A stretch of 9,699 bases of DNA from the NCBI RefSeq assembly GCF_024693525.1, contig NZ_JAILKR010000107.1:1-9699 (forward strand), in the 5' to 3' direction. The stretch comes from Selenomonas sp. GTDB lineage: Bacteria > Bacillota_C > Negativicutes > Selenomonadales > Selenomonadaceae. Position 1 is the first letter of the stretch; each line of letters opens with the position of its first letter. This document shows positions 1 to 6,603 of this stretch, in pieces. The notes beneath the pieces are model-generated. The model was not told the DNA's origin. It searched no databases and was given only the letters and a program-made list of their open reading frames with translations. A program made the position numbers and the translations under genes.

Positions 1-412
1 CAGATGAATTGCCGTTGCCAGAGCCTCCCGACTCGGAATTTCCCGGCATTGCGCTGCCTGACTCTTTCGACTCGCGTTTTGTTCCATCTTCCGTTACCTG
101 ATGCTGCTTGCGATAATCTTTCTTTTTCTCCGGATGGCGCGTGTACTCTTCGGTAATCGCCGGCAAATCAGCCACTGGCGGCATGGCAACTTCCATTGCC
201 GCCGGGGCGGAAGCGGCAGGAGGCTTCCCGCCACCACTTCCCGCAGCGCCAGCTGACGCGTCAAGCCAAAGGGTATTTTCCGGCACCCTTTTATCGGCCG
301 GTCTTACTAGTAAAAAGAACCCCGTTGCCGCCACCAGCAAGAAAAGGACTAGGTGGAGCAGGATAGAAATTCCCCAGGCCCGCAGTTTTGCTTTCTGTTC
401 CTCCTCACGCAT
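1..412 (-). CDS. tonB: TonB energy-transducing protein, N-terminal part (runs off window)
   Basis: This is the start of a TonB-type protein that would couple the inner-membrane proton-motive force to the outer-membrane receptor. The open frame begins at an ATG one base after the exbD stop, stays open to base 1, and gives 137 residues. Residues 1-11 are charged (MREEEQKAKLR). A single hydrophobic segment follows at about 13-36 and contains S16-x3-H20 (SILLH), the same spacing and position as the Ser/His pair known in the E. coli TonB membrane anchor. Then comes a low-complexity periplasmic linker rich in Ala, Gly, Ser, Pro and Lys. The C-terminal domain that contacts the TonB box is outside the window. 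The call rests on the anchor motif and on the position directly after exbB-exbD. The gene is the seventh in the riboswitch-led operon. Confidence 0.85.
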   Translation of the reverse strand, partial: MREEEQKAKLRAWGISILLHLVLFLLVAATGFFLLVRPADKRVPENTLWLDASAGAAGSGGGKPPAASAPAAMEVAMPPVADLPAITEEYTRHPEKKKDYRKQHQVTEDGTKRESKESGSAMPGNSESGGSGNGNSS

Positions 413-413
413 A

Positions 414-821
414 TCACTTTCCCCCATCAGCAGCCAGTCCGATATGCGTAATTCCCAAAGCCTTGAACTCATCCAACAGGCCAATCACCATTCCATAATC
501 GAGCCCTTGATCTGCCCGAACCACCACGGCAAACTGCGTGTCCCGCTGATAGGACTGTTGTGCCTTTGTCAAAAGCTCCGCTTCACCGATGGGCTTGTCT
601 TCCAGCCAAAGGGAACCATCTTTGCGAACCGTCACCACATAAGTCACATGAAGCTTCGTTTCTGCGTGCTGTGCCGCTGGCATATCCACATCCACCGTTT
701 TCATATTTACCATGTACAGCGTACTCATCATAAAGAACACCAACAGGAAAAACATGATATCAATCATTGGGATGATGATAAGAGAGGGCTGCTTGATTTG
801 ATGACGTTCACGCAAGCGCAT
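414..821 (-). CDS. exbD: ExbD, proton-channel subunit of the Ton motor
   Basis: ExbD/TolR family, 135 residues (E. coli ExbD has 141). A short basic cytoplasmic tail (residues 1-12) leads into one membrane segment at about 14-36, with the family pattern P18-M-I-D21-I-M-F. Asp21 matches the essential membrane Asp of ExbD (Asp25 in E. coli). The rest is the small periplasmic domain. The frame is open upstream to 860, but I prefer the ATG at 821: it has a purine-rich AGGAAGG 8 bases upstream, and the family starts with a short basic tail. This start overlaps the end of exbB by 14 bases, which suggests translational coupling. The tonB start follows one base after the stop. With ExbB and TonB it would form the inner-membrane complex that powers the receptor in this operon. 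Confidence 0.93.
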   Translation of the reverse strand: MRLRERHQIKQPSLIIIPMIDIMFFLLVFFMMSTLYMVNMKTVDVDMPAAQHAETKLHVTYVVTVRKDGSLWLEDKPIGEAELLTKAQQSYQRDTQFAVVVRADQGLDYGMVIGLLDEFKALGITHIGLAADGGK

Positions 822-1470
822 GCTGAGCACCTTCCTCTTTCTTGCGGACTTTCTCGGCAAATGCCGAAGGATTTGTCTCTATGAGTGAGAAGCAGGACTC
901 CATGTCCGTTACGATATTTTCCAGCCGCTGGGAAAAATACGCATGAATCATAAGGGCGAGAATTGCCACACAAAGGCCAAAGGCCGTTGCAATCAAGGCT
1001 TCACCCACGCCCCCTGTAATCGCGGCAGCCTGGGACGAATCCCCGTTGAACACGCTAAAGGCCGAAATCATGCCGCTGATGGTTCCCAAAAGCCCCAAAA
1101 GTGGCGCCATCGTAACCACCACACTCAAATAGTAGAGGCGCTGGCGGAACCGGGCCAAGGCCGTTCCGGACTGAATCTCCAGATAAGCGGCAATATCCTC
1201 ATGCCCATCGGCATAACGGGCGGCCGCCTCATGGAGCAACCGGCTTAAGGCGCCGTAATGGCTGTCAGCTAACGTCATGGATCCGGCGTAATCCGCCTGG
1301 GCAGCTAGGGTCATAAACTGACTGGCAAACTTCCGTCCCGAATCCTCACGGTGAAAATACTGCCAGCGTTCGATGCCAACAGCCGTTACGAATAGGGAAC
1401 AGAGCAGCAGCACATACATGATAAAGCCGCCCTTTTGAAATAGCGCCACACCCGCCATAATACTTTCCAT
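808..1470 (-). CDS. exbB: ExbB, MotA/TolQ/ExbB-family proton channel protein
   Basis: A 220-residue inner-membrane protein with the three-helix layout of ExbB. TM1 lies at about 15-33 (GGFIMYVLLLCSLFVTAVGI), a long cytoplasmic segment covers about 35-110, TM2 lies at about 114-138 with PLLGLLGTISGM, and TM3 at about 153-178 begins with the conserved GVGEALIATAFGL, matching the GIAEAL-ATAIGL block of E. coli ExbB. TolQ and MotA relatives share this domain, but pairing with ExbD and TonB behind cobalamin-uptake genes favours ExbB. The start is an ATG behind AGGAGGAG (1474-1481), which overlaps the TAG stop of the upstream permease gene, so the two are likely coupled. The C-terminal tail is short and basic (KVRKKEE). 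Confidence 0.93.
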   Translation of the reverse strand: MESIMAGVALFQKGGFIMYVLLLCSLFVTAVGIERWQYFHREDSGRKFASQFMTLAAQADYAGSMTLADSHYGALSRLLHEAAARYADGHEDIAAYLEIQSGTALARFRQRLYYLSVVVTMAPLLGLLGTISGMISAFSVFNGDSSQAAAITGGVGEALIATAFGLCVAILALMIHAYFSQRLENIVTDMESCFSLIETNPSAFAEKVRKKEEGAQHALA

Positions 1471-1479
1471 AAACTCCTC

Positions 1480-2505
1480 CTAGTCCAATTTCTGTTGATA
1501 TTTTCGCAACAAATATAAAAAATACGGGGTTCCAATAAAGGCTGTCATAATTCCGACTCGAACCTCATAACCTGGCAGGATAACGCGTCCCACGGCATCA
1601 CAGAGAACCAGGAAAGCCGCTCCCGCCAAAAGGCTTGCCGGCAAAAGCCGACGGTGGTCAGGGCCGACGATGAGCCGCATCATATGCGGCACCACCAAAC
1701 CTACAAAGCCGATATTCCCGCTTATGCAAACACTAGTCGCCGTAGCCATGGAAGCCAATACAAGCAGGAGCAGCCGATAGCGTTTCACCGCCATTCCCAC
1801 GGCCTTGGCTTCATTATCCCCCAGCACCAGCACGTTGAGCTGTCGTGATAGTACCAGCATGACGGCCGAACTGATAAGTATCGGCCCCAGCCCCAACATT
1901 ACGTGTTCCCAACGCCGATAATCCAGCCCACCAATAGTCCAGAATAGATATTCCTGCAGCTTGTTCACATCGAGGATTGTCAGCACTGCCGCTGAAAAAG
2001 CCGCCAAAAACATACCGACCACCACGCCGGACAGCAAAAGCGTCATGACGGGAATCCTTCCATGACGCCAAGCCATCGCCACCGTAAGCCCCACAGCGGC
2101 CAAAGCCCCCACCAGTGCGCCCACCGGCAGAGCAAACATCGTAGTCCCAGCTGCCCCCGTGGCAATCGCCAGCACAGCCCCCACCGAAGCACCGCTTGAC
2201 ACGCCGATGATACCAGGGTCTGCCAACTGGTTGGCAAAAATCCCCTGAAGCACGGCACCGGAAATCCCCAGCCCGGCTCCTGTCAGCAGACCAACGATAG
2301 TTCGTGGCAGCCGGATATGCCAGATAACTGCCATCTCATCCGCCGACACGGGTACCTGCGCCAAAAACGGAAGCTCCATTCCCTGTGCGAGTCCTGCCAC
2401 CACATGAAGGAAGGGAATCTTCATCTGCCCCCAGCTAAGCGAAAGGATACCTGCCACAACTAGGCAAACTCCCAGAACTAACACGATAATGCCATACCGT
2501 CTCAC
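1480..2505 (-). CDS. btuC: BtuC-like FecCD-family ABC transporter permease (cobalamin import)
   Basis: Inner-membrane permease of the FecCD/BtuC family, 341 residues from the chosen start, with about ten hydrophobic segments. Family signatures are IRLPRTIVGLLTGAGLGISG-like (about residues 68-87, followed by GAVLQGIFANQLADP and IIGVSSGASVG) and, near the C-terminus, GFVGLVVPHMMRLIVGPDHR, the cytoplasmic loop that contacts the ATPase in BtuC-type importers. The frame extends upstream to 2571, but the GTG at 2505 is chosen because AGGGAGGT (2512-2519) sits 6 bases in front of it and because the longer N-terminus is encoded inside the ATPase gene. The GTG overlaps the ATPase stop (GTGA). Family membership is certain. 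The cobalamin substrate is inferred from the riboswitch and the BtuF- and BtuB-like partners, since heme and siderophore permeases look alike. Confidence 0.88.
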   Translation of the reverse strand: MRRYGIIVLVLGVCLVVAGILSLSWGQMKIPFLHVVAGLAQGMELPFLAQVPVSADEMAVIWHIRLPRTIVGLLTGAGLGISGAVLQGIFANQLADPGIIGVSSGASVGAVLAIATGAAGTTMFALPVGALVGALAAVGLTVAMAWRHGRIPVMTLLLSGVVVGMFLAAFSAAVLTILDVNKLQEYLFWTIGGLDYRRWEHVMLGLGPILISSAVMLVLSRQLNVLVLGDNEAKAVGMAVKRYRLLLLVLASMATATSVCISGNIGFVGLVVPHMMRLIVGPDHRRLLPASLLAGAAFLVLCDAVGRVILPGYEVRVGIMTAFIGTPYFLYLLRKYQQKLD

Positions 2506-3338
2506 TCTGTCACCTCCCTGCCGAGCACCGCTTGCAAAAGTCTTGCCTGACGCTCGTCCTGCCGCCTGCACCCCGTCGTATAGATATCCATGTGACCAGT
2601 AAGCGGATTTTCCTTCACCGCAATCGGAGCTCCATAGGCTTTGGTCAAAAGTTCTGGCGTAAGTACCTGCTCCGGCTTCCCATCGGCGAGGACTTTTCCT
2701 TGCGAAAGCAGCAAAAGCCTAGAACTAAAGCGCGCAGCCAGTGACAGTTCGTGAACAACCATCACAATCGTCCTGCCAGCAGCACAGAGTTCCCGGCAAA
2801 AACGAAATATCTCCTCCTGATAGATGAGATCGAGGCCTGTTGCCGGTTCATCCAACAACAAGATTGGAGTCTGCTGGGCCAATATCTTCGCCAAATAGAC
2901 CCGCTGCTGCTGGCCACCGGACAACGCCTGTACGGGGCAGTCCAAAAACTCCAAAGCCCCTGTATAAGAAAGGCACGCCCGAACGATTTCTTCATCCTGC
3001 TTTCCGGCTTGCTGCCACCAGTGAAGATAGGGATACCGTCCCGTCTGCACAATTTCCCGCACGGTATACGCAAAGGGCACCTGCATTTGCTGCTGCAAAT
3101 AGCCAGCCCGCCGCGCAAATTCCCGCTCGGATAACTTGGTGATATCCGTTCCCTGAAGGAAAATTTTTCCCTGAAGTGCCGGAAGCAGGCCGCGAATGGT
3201 CTTCAATAAGGTACTTTTCCCTGCCCCATTGGGCCCCACCAAGCTCACCAGTTCTCCTCTTTCCACAGAAAAGGAAACCTGTTGTAAAATCGTCTTTCCC
3301 GAGTAACCAGACTGCAAATCACGGATTGATAAAACCAT
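2502..3338 (-). CDS. btuD: BtuD/FecE-like ABC transporter ATP-binding protein (cobalamin import)
   Basis: A 278-residue ABC ATPase that would drive the adjacent permease. Every catalytic motif is present: Walker A GPNGAGKST (35-43), Q-loop YLQQQ (80-84), signature LSGGQQQR (139-146), Walker B ILLLDEP (159-165) with the D-loop GLD (168-170), and the switch histidine in VVHEL (His196). Beyond residue about 230 is a C-terminal tail rich in Arg and Gln that is usual for iron-siderophore/cobalamin-class ATPases. The ATG start has AGGAAGAGG just upstream and lies 11 bases after the receptor stop codon. It overlaps the permease start by 4 bases. The substrate is inferred from context: by sequence alone this could serve heme or a siderophore. 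Confidence 0.88.
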   Translation of the reverse strand: MVLSIRDLQSGYSGKTILQQVSFSVERGELVSLVGPNGAGKSTLLKTIRGLLPALQGKIFLQGTDITKLSEREFARRAGYLQQQMQVPFAYTVREIVQTGRYPYLHWWQQAGKQDEEIVRACLSYTGALEFLDCPVQALSGGQQQRVYLAKILAQQTPILLLDEPATGLDLIYQEEIFRFCRELCAAGRTIVMVVHELSLAARFSSRLLLLSQGKVLADGKPEQVLTPELLTKAYGAPIAVKENPLTGHMDIYTTGCRRQDERQARLLQAVLGREVTE

Positions 3339-3349
3339 AAGCCTCTTCC

Positions 3350-4627
3350 TTAGAACTGATACGTCATGCCCAACTGGAAGAATCGTCCTGCAGCCGGATA
3401 CCGGTAACTGCTGTAAACCGAATATGCCTGATTGGTGAAATTCAACGCTTTCAAATAAACCGTCAACTGCTTGCTGGCCTCATAGCTCGTATTGAAATCC
3501 CAGACCGCAAAGTGGCGATTGCCGTAACTTGCCTTATCAAGACCCGTTCCCACGCGGCTCATGAGATTTGCCCTCCAAGCCCCCTGCTGATAGTGAAGGC
3601 CGAGACGGTAAGCGTTTGGCATGCTGTTATGACGCAAATAGCCGTCTTTTGCCGACGTATTCGTATCGGTATACGTATAACCGAGGTCATAGCTCCAAGC
3701 CGACGTCAGCTGCTGTTTCCACGACAGCTCAATTCCCTGGCGTTTTTCATGGTCGATATTCGTCACCGTATAATTCGTATAGTCCGGGGAATACCAAGCA
3801 ATCGCATCGTTTAAGACGCTGTGGAAATAGCTGGCCGATACCGTTGACTTTGCATCAAAGTCATGAGTGATTCCCAAACTCTCCGTGTGGCCGGTTTCCG
3901 CCTTGAGGTTTGGATTCCCCTTATAGGATCCCCAAGCGCCGTAATCGACAATATAGAACATATCATCAGCCGTTGGTGCCTTATAAACACGTCCCCAGGA
4001 GGCAAACAATTTCGTTGCCTTATCCGCCCGATAAGTAAGACCTGCCTTTGGCGTCCAATGCGTACCGAAACTCGTATGATTATCTACCCGAACCCCTGGC
4101 ACAAAGAACCATTTGGGATTCAAGCGCATCGTGTCCTGAACATAAGCGGCTTTGTTGATGATTTTTTTATCTTCATAGCCACTTTGCTTATTGCTGGAAT
4201 TGCTGTGATGGTACTCCAGCCCAGCCACCAGCTTATTATTCGCATCGAGTTTCCAGCCATTCTGATAGTCGATTCCCTGCAGGCGCGTATTGAATTTGCC
4301 ACTAAAGTAAGCGGATTTATTGTGGTCGAAATAGCGCAGGAATCCTGGCAGCTTCGTATCTTCCTTAAACTTCCAGGTAAGCGAACCATCGTTGAAATTA
4401 TTCTGCTGCTTGCCCGATGCCACAAACCCAGCAGGAACTTGATAATAATACTGATTTCCGTTAATCAACTGATGATTGAAGCGCAGCGTCAAGGACTGAG
4501 CCGGCGTAAATTCCTGTTTTACCTTCAAGGACAAGTTGTTGTTGCTATAATCACTGCTTGGCATACGGTGACTATCCCCATCCGTTCCCTTGTACGAGAA
4601 ATAACTGCGCTTGTTAAGACCACCTAC
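3350..4627 (-). CDS. TonB-dependent receptor, C-terminal barrel fragment
   Basis: This frame carries the outer-membrane beta-barrel: alternating polar and aromatic strands typical of the TonB_dep_Rec domain. Near the C-terminus are LGLHYQ and YRYPAAGRFFQLGMTYQF, ending in the terminal Phe that acts as the barrel-assembly signal. The frame is open back to the frameshift and reads V-G-G-L-N-K-R-S-Y-F there. The first ATG is at 4564, which an automatic annotation would use to give 404 residues. That start has no good ribosome binding site and falls inside a barrel strand region, and the product would lack a signal peptide, so it is unlikely to be exported. It is best read as the second half of the gene that starts at 5220. 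Confidence 0.82.
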   Translation of the reverse strand, partial: VGGLNKRSYFSYKGTDGDSHRMPSSDYSNNNLSLKVKQEFTPAQSLTLRFNHQLINGNQYYYQVPAGFVASGKQQNNFNDGSLTWKFKEDTKLPGFLRYFDHNKSAYFSGKFNTRLQGIDYQNGWKLDANNKLVAGLEYHHSNSSNKQSGYEDKKIINKAAYVQDTMRLNPKWFFVPGVRVDNHTSFGTHWTPKAGLTYRADKATKLFASWGRVYKAPTADDMFYIVDYGAWGSYKGNPNLKAETGHTESLGITHDFDAKSTVSASYFHSVLNDAIAWYSPDYTNYTVTNIDHEKRQGIELSWKQQLTSAWSYDLGYTYTDTNTSAKDGYLRHNSMPNAYRLGLHYQQGAWRANLMSRVGTGLDKASYGNRHFAVWDFNTSYEASKQLTVYLKALNFTNQAYSVYSSYRYPAAGRFFQLGMTYQF

Positions 4628-4630
4628 CAG
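4624..4630 (-). other. Frameshift site in the receptor gene
   Basis: The coding strand reads AGC TGG TAG GTG GTC. In the upstream frame TAG is a stop. In the frame that continues the barrel, the same bases read CTG GTA GGT GGT. One missing G after AGCTGG explains the switch: AGC TGG GTA GGT GGT encodes S-W-V-G-G. The run is only two G long (three when repaired), so this is not a typical long-homopolymer error. Confidence 0.85.
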
Positions 4631-5220
4631 CTGGTCTTCCCTTCACGGCCTTCATTCGACAGTACATAATTATGGGTATGCCAAGAGCCCGTGTTCATAT
4701 CGAGGGTTGTTTTATTTTTCGTTGGCGTCTTCGTGATGATATTTACGACACCACCGATGGCATCACTGCCATAAAGAGCCGAACTTCCGCCCTTTACAAT
4801 TTCAATGCGTTCCACATTTTCAATCTGCGGAATACGGGAAAGCGTTGCACTTGCCCGGCTCATAGACCCCTGGTCATCGTTTATGCGCTCACCATCCACG
4901 AGAATGACGACACGCTCCTCGCCCTGAATGCGGATTGTTTCATCATAGCCATCGCCGCCATTCGTCATAACGACACCGTTAACATGACTCAACGCTTCAG
5001 CCGTCGTGCGATAATGGTTTGCTTTGATGTTTTCCGCCGTTATAACGGTTACATCGGCCGGAACATTCTTAGCCGCAGCCGGAATCCGCTCCGCTGTTAC
5101 TACGACCTCACCCAAATCTTCCGTGTATTTATCCTGCTCCGCCGCCAAAGCAGTACCGAAACATAACGTGCTCAGCGTCAAAGTCAACGCAATGGTTTCT
5201 TGTAATTTTTTCGTCGTCAT
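4624..5220 (-). CDS. TonB-dependent receptor, N-terminal fragment (signal peptide, TonB box, plug)
   Basis: A 198-residue open frame. Residues 1-27 form a Sec signal peptide ending ALAA. A TonB box lies at about 36-42 (LGEVVVTA; compare DTLVVTA in E. coli BtuB). The plug domain covers about 45-165, with ILVDGERIND and IEIVKGGSSALYGSDAIGG. The frame stops at TAG (4624-4626) shortly after the plug, where the barrel should begin. The start is the ATG at 5220, 8 bases after AGGGAGG (5229-5235). The ATG at 5247 is in frame but has no comparable site and would put charged residues before the signal peptide. It lies 26 bases after the binding-protein gene. Alone, a plug without its barrel is not expected to work. 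Confidence 0.85.
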   Translation of the reverse strand: MTTKKLQETIALTLTLSTLCFGTALAAEQDKYTEDLGEVVVTAERIPAAAKNVPADVTVITAENIKANHYRTTAEALSHVNGVVMTNGGDGYDETIRIQGEERVVILVDGERINDDQGSMSRASATLSRIPQIENVERIEIVKGGSSALYGSDAIGGVVNIITKTPTKNKTTLDMNTGSWHTHNYVLSNEGREGKTSW

Positions 5221-5228
5221 AGAAGTAT

Positions 5229-5235
5229 CCTCCCT
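5229..5235 (-). promoter_or_regulatory. Ribosome binding site deciding the receptor start
   Basis: AGGGAGG on the minus strand sits 8 bases before the ATG at 5220, so that ATG is favoured over the in-frame ATG at 5247, which lies upstream of the site. Confidence 0.85.
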
Positions 5236-5246
5236 ATTTCTCTCCA

Positions 5247-6251
5247 TTACTCATCTACCGCGGTCAAATGCTCTGTTTTGTCCTGTTTAAAGGCATCGCC
5301 ATACACCTGATAGGCAATTTCCTGAACCCCAAAGACAAAATCCTGGGAACAATTATATATATATCCCTCATAGGGGTCACGCAGTCCATTGTTGCGTATC
5401 GCCTTTAACGATTTTAGCGCCGGATCTTCCAAATACCCCGCCCGGAATTTTTCGATATCATATTTCCCGTGATTCGTATAGGTTGGCAAAAATAGATAAT
5501 CCGGATTGATGGCCACCAACTGCTCTTTGGTCATCGCCTGCCCGTTATGAATGTCCAATTTTGCCATACCATTCTTTACTCCGGCGTATTGACAGGCATC
5601 GTCAAAGGAACAGCCAATCCCGCCATAGGATTTCATCAGCGATATCAAGACCACAGATTTTCGTTCCGCTTCCGGTATTTTATCGACCTTCGCCTTTATC
5701 TCAGCCAACTTGCTATCCATCTTACCGATAAGCGTTTCTCCGCGTTCCGGCTCCCCGACCACCTGGGCAATCAGCCTTACCGTTTCCTGGACCTCTTCGA
5801 AATTTTTCGCCCCTTTACAGACCACCACTTTAAGTCCTAGATCGCGCAGAGACTGGACCCTTGTCACGTCCCCCCAGTCCGGCACGATGACCAAATCCGG
5901 CTGCAGTGCCGCGATTTCTTCCACCGATGGATTCCGGACTTTCGTCTCCACCTGCTGGGCCAGGCTCACGACATTGGAACTTATCGGGTCATCCAGCATC
6001 TGGTTTACCGCCACCATATGGTCAGGCTTTACCAAGCCCAACACGATTTCATCCGTGCTCATCGAAAGGGTCAAAATGCGATGAGGTTTAGCTGGCATTT
6101 CCACCACCGTTCCCTGCTTATCCGTAACGGTATAGGCGGTTTCCCCGGCCCTTGCCCCTAGTTCCATTCCCTTGCAGCCCGTGCAAATTGCCGCCACCAG
6201 AATACATAAAGCGGCAACTTTCCATAATTTCCTAGTCATCAGCCCGGACAA
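5247..6251 (-). CDS. btuF: BtuF-like cobalamin-binding lipoprotein (ABC substrate-binding protein)
   Basis: Periplasmic binding protein of the BtuF/FhuD (helical-backbone, two-lobe) class, 334 residues from the chosen start. A basic N-terminus (TRKLWK) and a hydrophobic stretch end at ICTGC, a plausible lipobox that would attach Cys26 to lipid and anchor the protein at the outer face of the inner membrane. The mature part has the family opening PHRILTLSMSTDEIVLGL, then VEEIAALQPDLVIVPD (compare ERIVALKPDLVIAW in E. coli BtuF), and the second lobe near TKEQLVAINPDYLFLPTY. The start is uncertain. A TTG at 6251 has GGGAGG (6259-6264) 7 bases in front. The ATG at 6257 is only 1 base from that site, and the ATG at 6239 has no clear site. 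It is the first gene after the riboswitch and delivers substrate to the permease encoded downstream. Confidence 0.88.
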   Translation of the reverse strand: MSGLMTRKLWKVAALCILVAAICTGCKGMELGARAGETAYTVTDKQGTVVEMPAKPHRILTLSMSTDEIVLGLVKPDHMVAVNQMLDDPISSNVVSLAQQVETKVRNPSVEEIAALQPDLVIVPDWGDVTRVQSLRDLGLKVVVCKGAKNFEEVQETVRLIAQVVGEPERGETLIGKMDSKLAEIKAKVDKIPEAERKSVVLISLMKSYGGIGCSFDDACQYAGVKNGMAKLDIHNGQAMTKEQLVAINPDYLFLPTYTNHGKYDIEKFRAGYLEDPALKSLKAIRNNGLRDPYEGYIYNCSQDFVFGVQEIAYQVYGDAFKQDKTEHLTAVDE

Positions 6252-6258
6252 ACTCATT

Positions 6259-6264
6259 CCTCCC
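6259..6264 (-). promoter_or_regulatory. Ribosome binding site favouring a TTG start for the binding protein
   Basis: GGGAGG on the minus strand is 1 base from the ATG at 6257, 7 bases from the TTG at 6251, and 19 bases from the ATG at 6239. Only the TTG has normal spacing. Confidence 0.6.
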
Positions 6265-6278
6265 TTTTTCACGCACAC

Positions 6279-6309
6279 AAAAAGACCCTTCCATATACTG
6301 AAAGGGTCT
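6279..6309 (-). terminator. Intrinsic terminator hairpin T2 in the riboswitch leader
   Basis: The RNA would fold AGACCCUUUC / GGAAGGGUCU into a 10-base-pair stem (one G-U pair) around a 7-base loop, followed by four further U residues. It lies just upstream of the ribosome binding site of the first gene, a usual place for a riboswitch-controlled terminator. Because the stem does not cover the ribosome binding site, transcription termination is more likely than translational control. Confidence 0.75.
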
Positions 6310-6321
6310 GATATTCCACAC

Positions 6322-6356
6322 AAAAACAGCCCGTCACCTGATAACAGTTGACAGAC
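6322..6356 (-). terminator. Terminator-like hairpin T1 in the riboswitch leader
   Basis: In RNA sense, GUCUGUCA pairs with UGACGGGC (8 pairs, two of them G-U). The stem continues past an A-G mismatch as CUG/CAG around a UUAU loop. It is followed by UG and then five U residues. Its descending arm contains AUCAGGUG, the same octamer found at the P1 5' strand of the aptamer, so it can be broken by pairing with the P1 3' strand. It may be the switching hairpin; T2 lies about 20 bases further on. Confidence 0.55.
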
Positions 6357-6397
6357 ATCAATCCCCTCCCCATCCTTCGTAGATCCACGGTGATTGT

Positions 6398-6565
6398 AAT
6401 CAGGCAGTTCTCCTGGCTCCAGGTCATCGTTCCTCTGCGCCTTCCCAAAAGATGCACCCATCTCCCAGTGACGTACCTTATGCAGATTCACTCGCTGTTA
6501 CAGTGGCGGGACCGCGCCGGCATCTTGCTCTCCGGCTTCCCTATTAAGTCTTTCGACACCTGATT
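6398..6565 (-). promoter_or_regulatory. Cobalamin riboswitch aptamer
   Basis: The minus-strand RNA has the signature elements of a cobalamin riboswitch. The closing stem P1 is AAUCAGG (6559-6565) with CCUGAUU (6398-6404), 7 perfect pairs. Next comes the block AAUAGGGAAGCCGG with its P3 stem GCCGG/CCGGC (6532-6536 and 6516-6520). The near-invariant GGUCCCGCCACUGUAAC follows (GCCACUG at 6501-6507). At the 3' end is the B12 box GAGCCAGGAGAACUGCC (6403-6419). Long peripheral arms fit the larger, adenosylcobalamin-type class, though that subclass call is inference. It lies between a promoter and two terminator-like hairpins, ahead of the import operon, so cobalamin binding should switch the operon off. 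The open frames that cross it in either direction are not genes. Confidence 0.93.
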
Positions 6566-6603
6566 TTCCCTATTCGATTTACTGTTGATAACTCACGTTT
6601 TCT

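Larger units (their letters stand above)
3350..5220 (-). pseudogene. btuB: BtuB-like TonB-dependent receptor gene, interrupted by a one-base frameshift
   Basis: As it stands this gene is read in two frames: 5220 to 4624 for signal peptide and plug, and about 4628 to 3350 for the barrel. Restoring one G in the GG at 4627-4628 joins W to V-G-G-L-N-K-R and gives one continuous protein of 623 residues, close to E. coli BtuB (614). The plug contains YGSDAIGGVVNIIT, almost the same as in E. coli BtuB. The position in a riboswitch-led operon with BtuF, BtuC and BtuD partners and the Ton motor supports cobalamin (or cobinamide) as substrate. The break may be a real mutation or a sequencing/assembly error. 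No slippery heptamer for programmed frameshifting is visible. Both halves keep good family similarity with no other stop, so any inactivation is recent. Confidence 0.8.

Noticed and set aside
822..860. A longer exbD starting at 860
   Set aside because: It would overlap exbB by 53 bases and lacks a good ribosome binding site. The ATG at 821 fits the family length.
141..884. A 247-residue plus-strand open frame opposite tonB and exbD
   Set aside because: It overlaps two genes with clear family motifs on the other strand, has no recognisable domain, and its composition is that of an antisense shadow.
4620..4640. Programmed -1 frameshifting to join the receptor halves
   Set aside because: No X-XXY-YYZ slippery heptamer is present around AGC TGG TAG, and receptor genes of this family are not known to use frameshifting.
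3863..5166. Long plus-strand open frames (3863-4669 and 4672-5166) opposite the receptor gene
   Set aside because: Both lie wholly opposite the receptor coding sequence, and no motif or convincing start site was seen.
1480..6251. Heme or siderophore uptake as the role of the transporter set
   Set aside because: These families look alike, but the cobalamin riboswitch directly upstream and the BtuB-type YGSDAIGGVVNIIT plug block favour cobalamin or a cobalamin precursor.
6269..6457. A 62-residue minus-strand open frame in the leader
   Set aside because: It crosses the B12 box and both hairpins, and is explained by the structured RNA.
6252..6491. An N-terminal extension of the binding protein starting at 6491
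   Set aside because: The extension would be encoded by the riboswitch and its terminators and would put about 80 residues before an evident lipoprotein signal.
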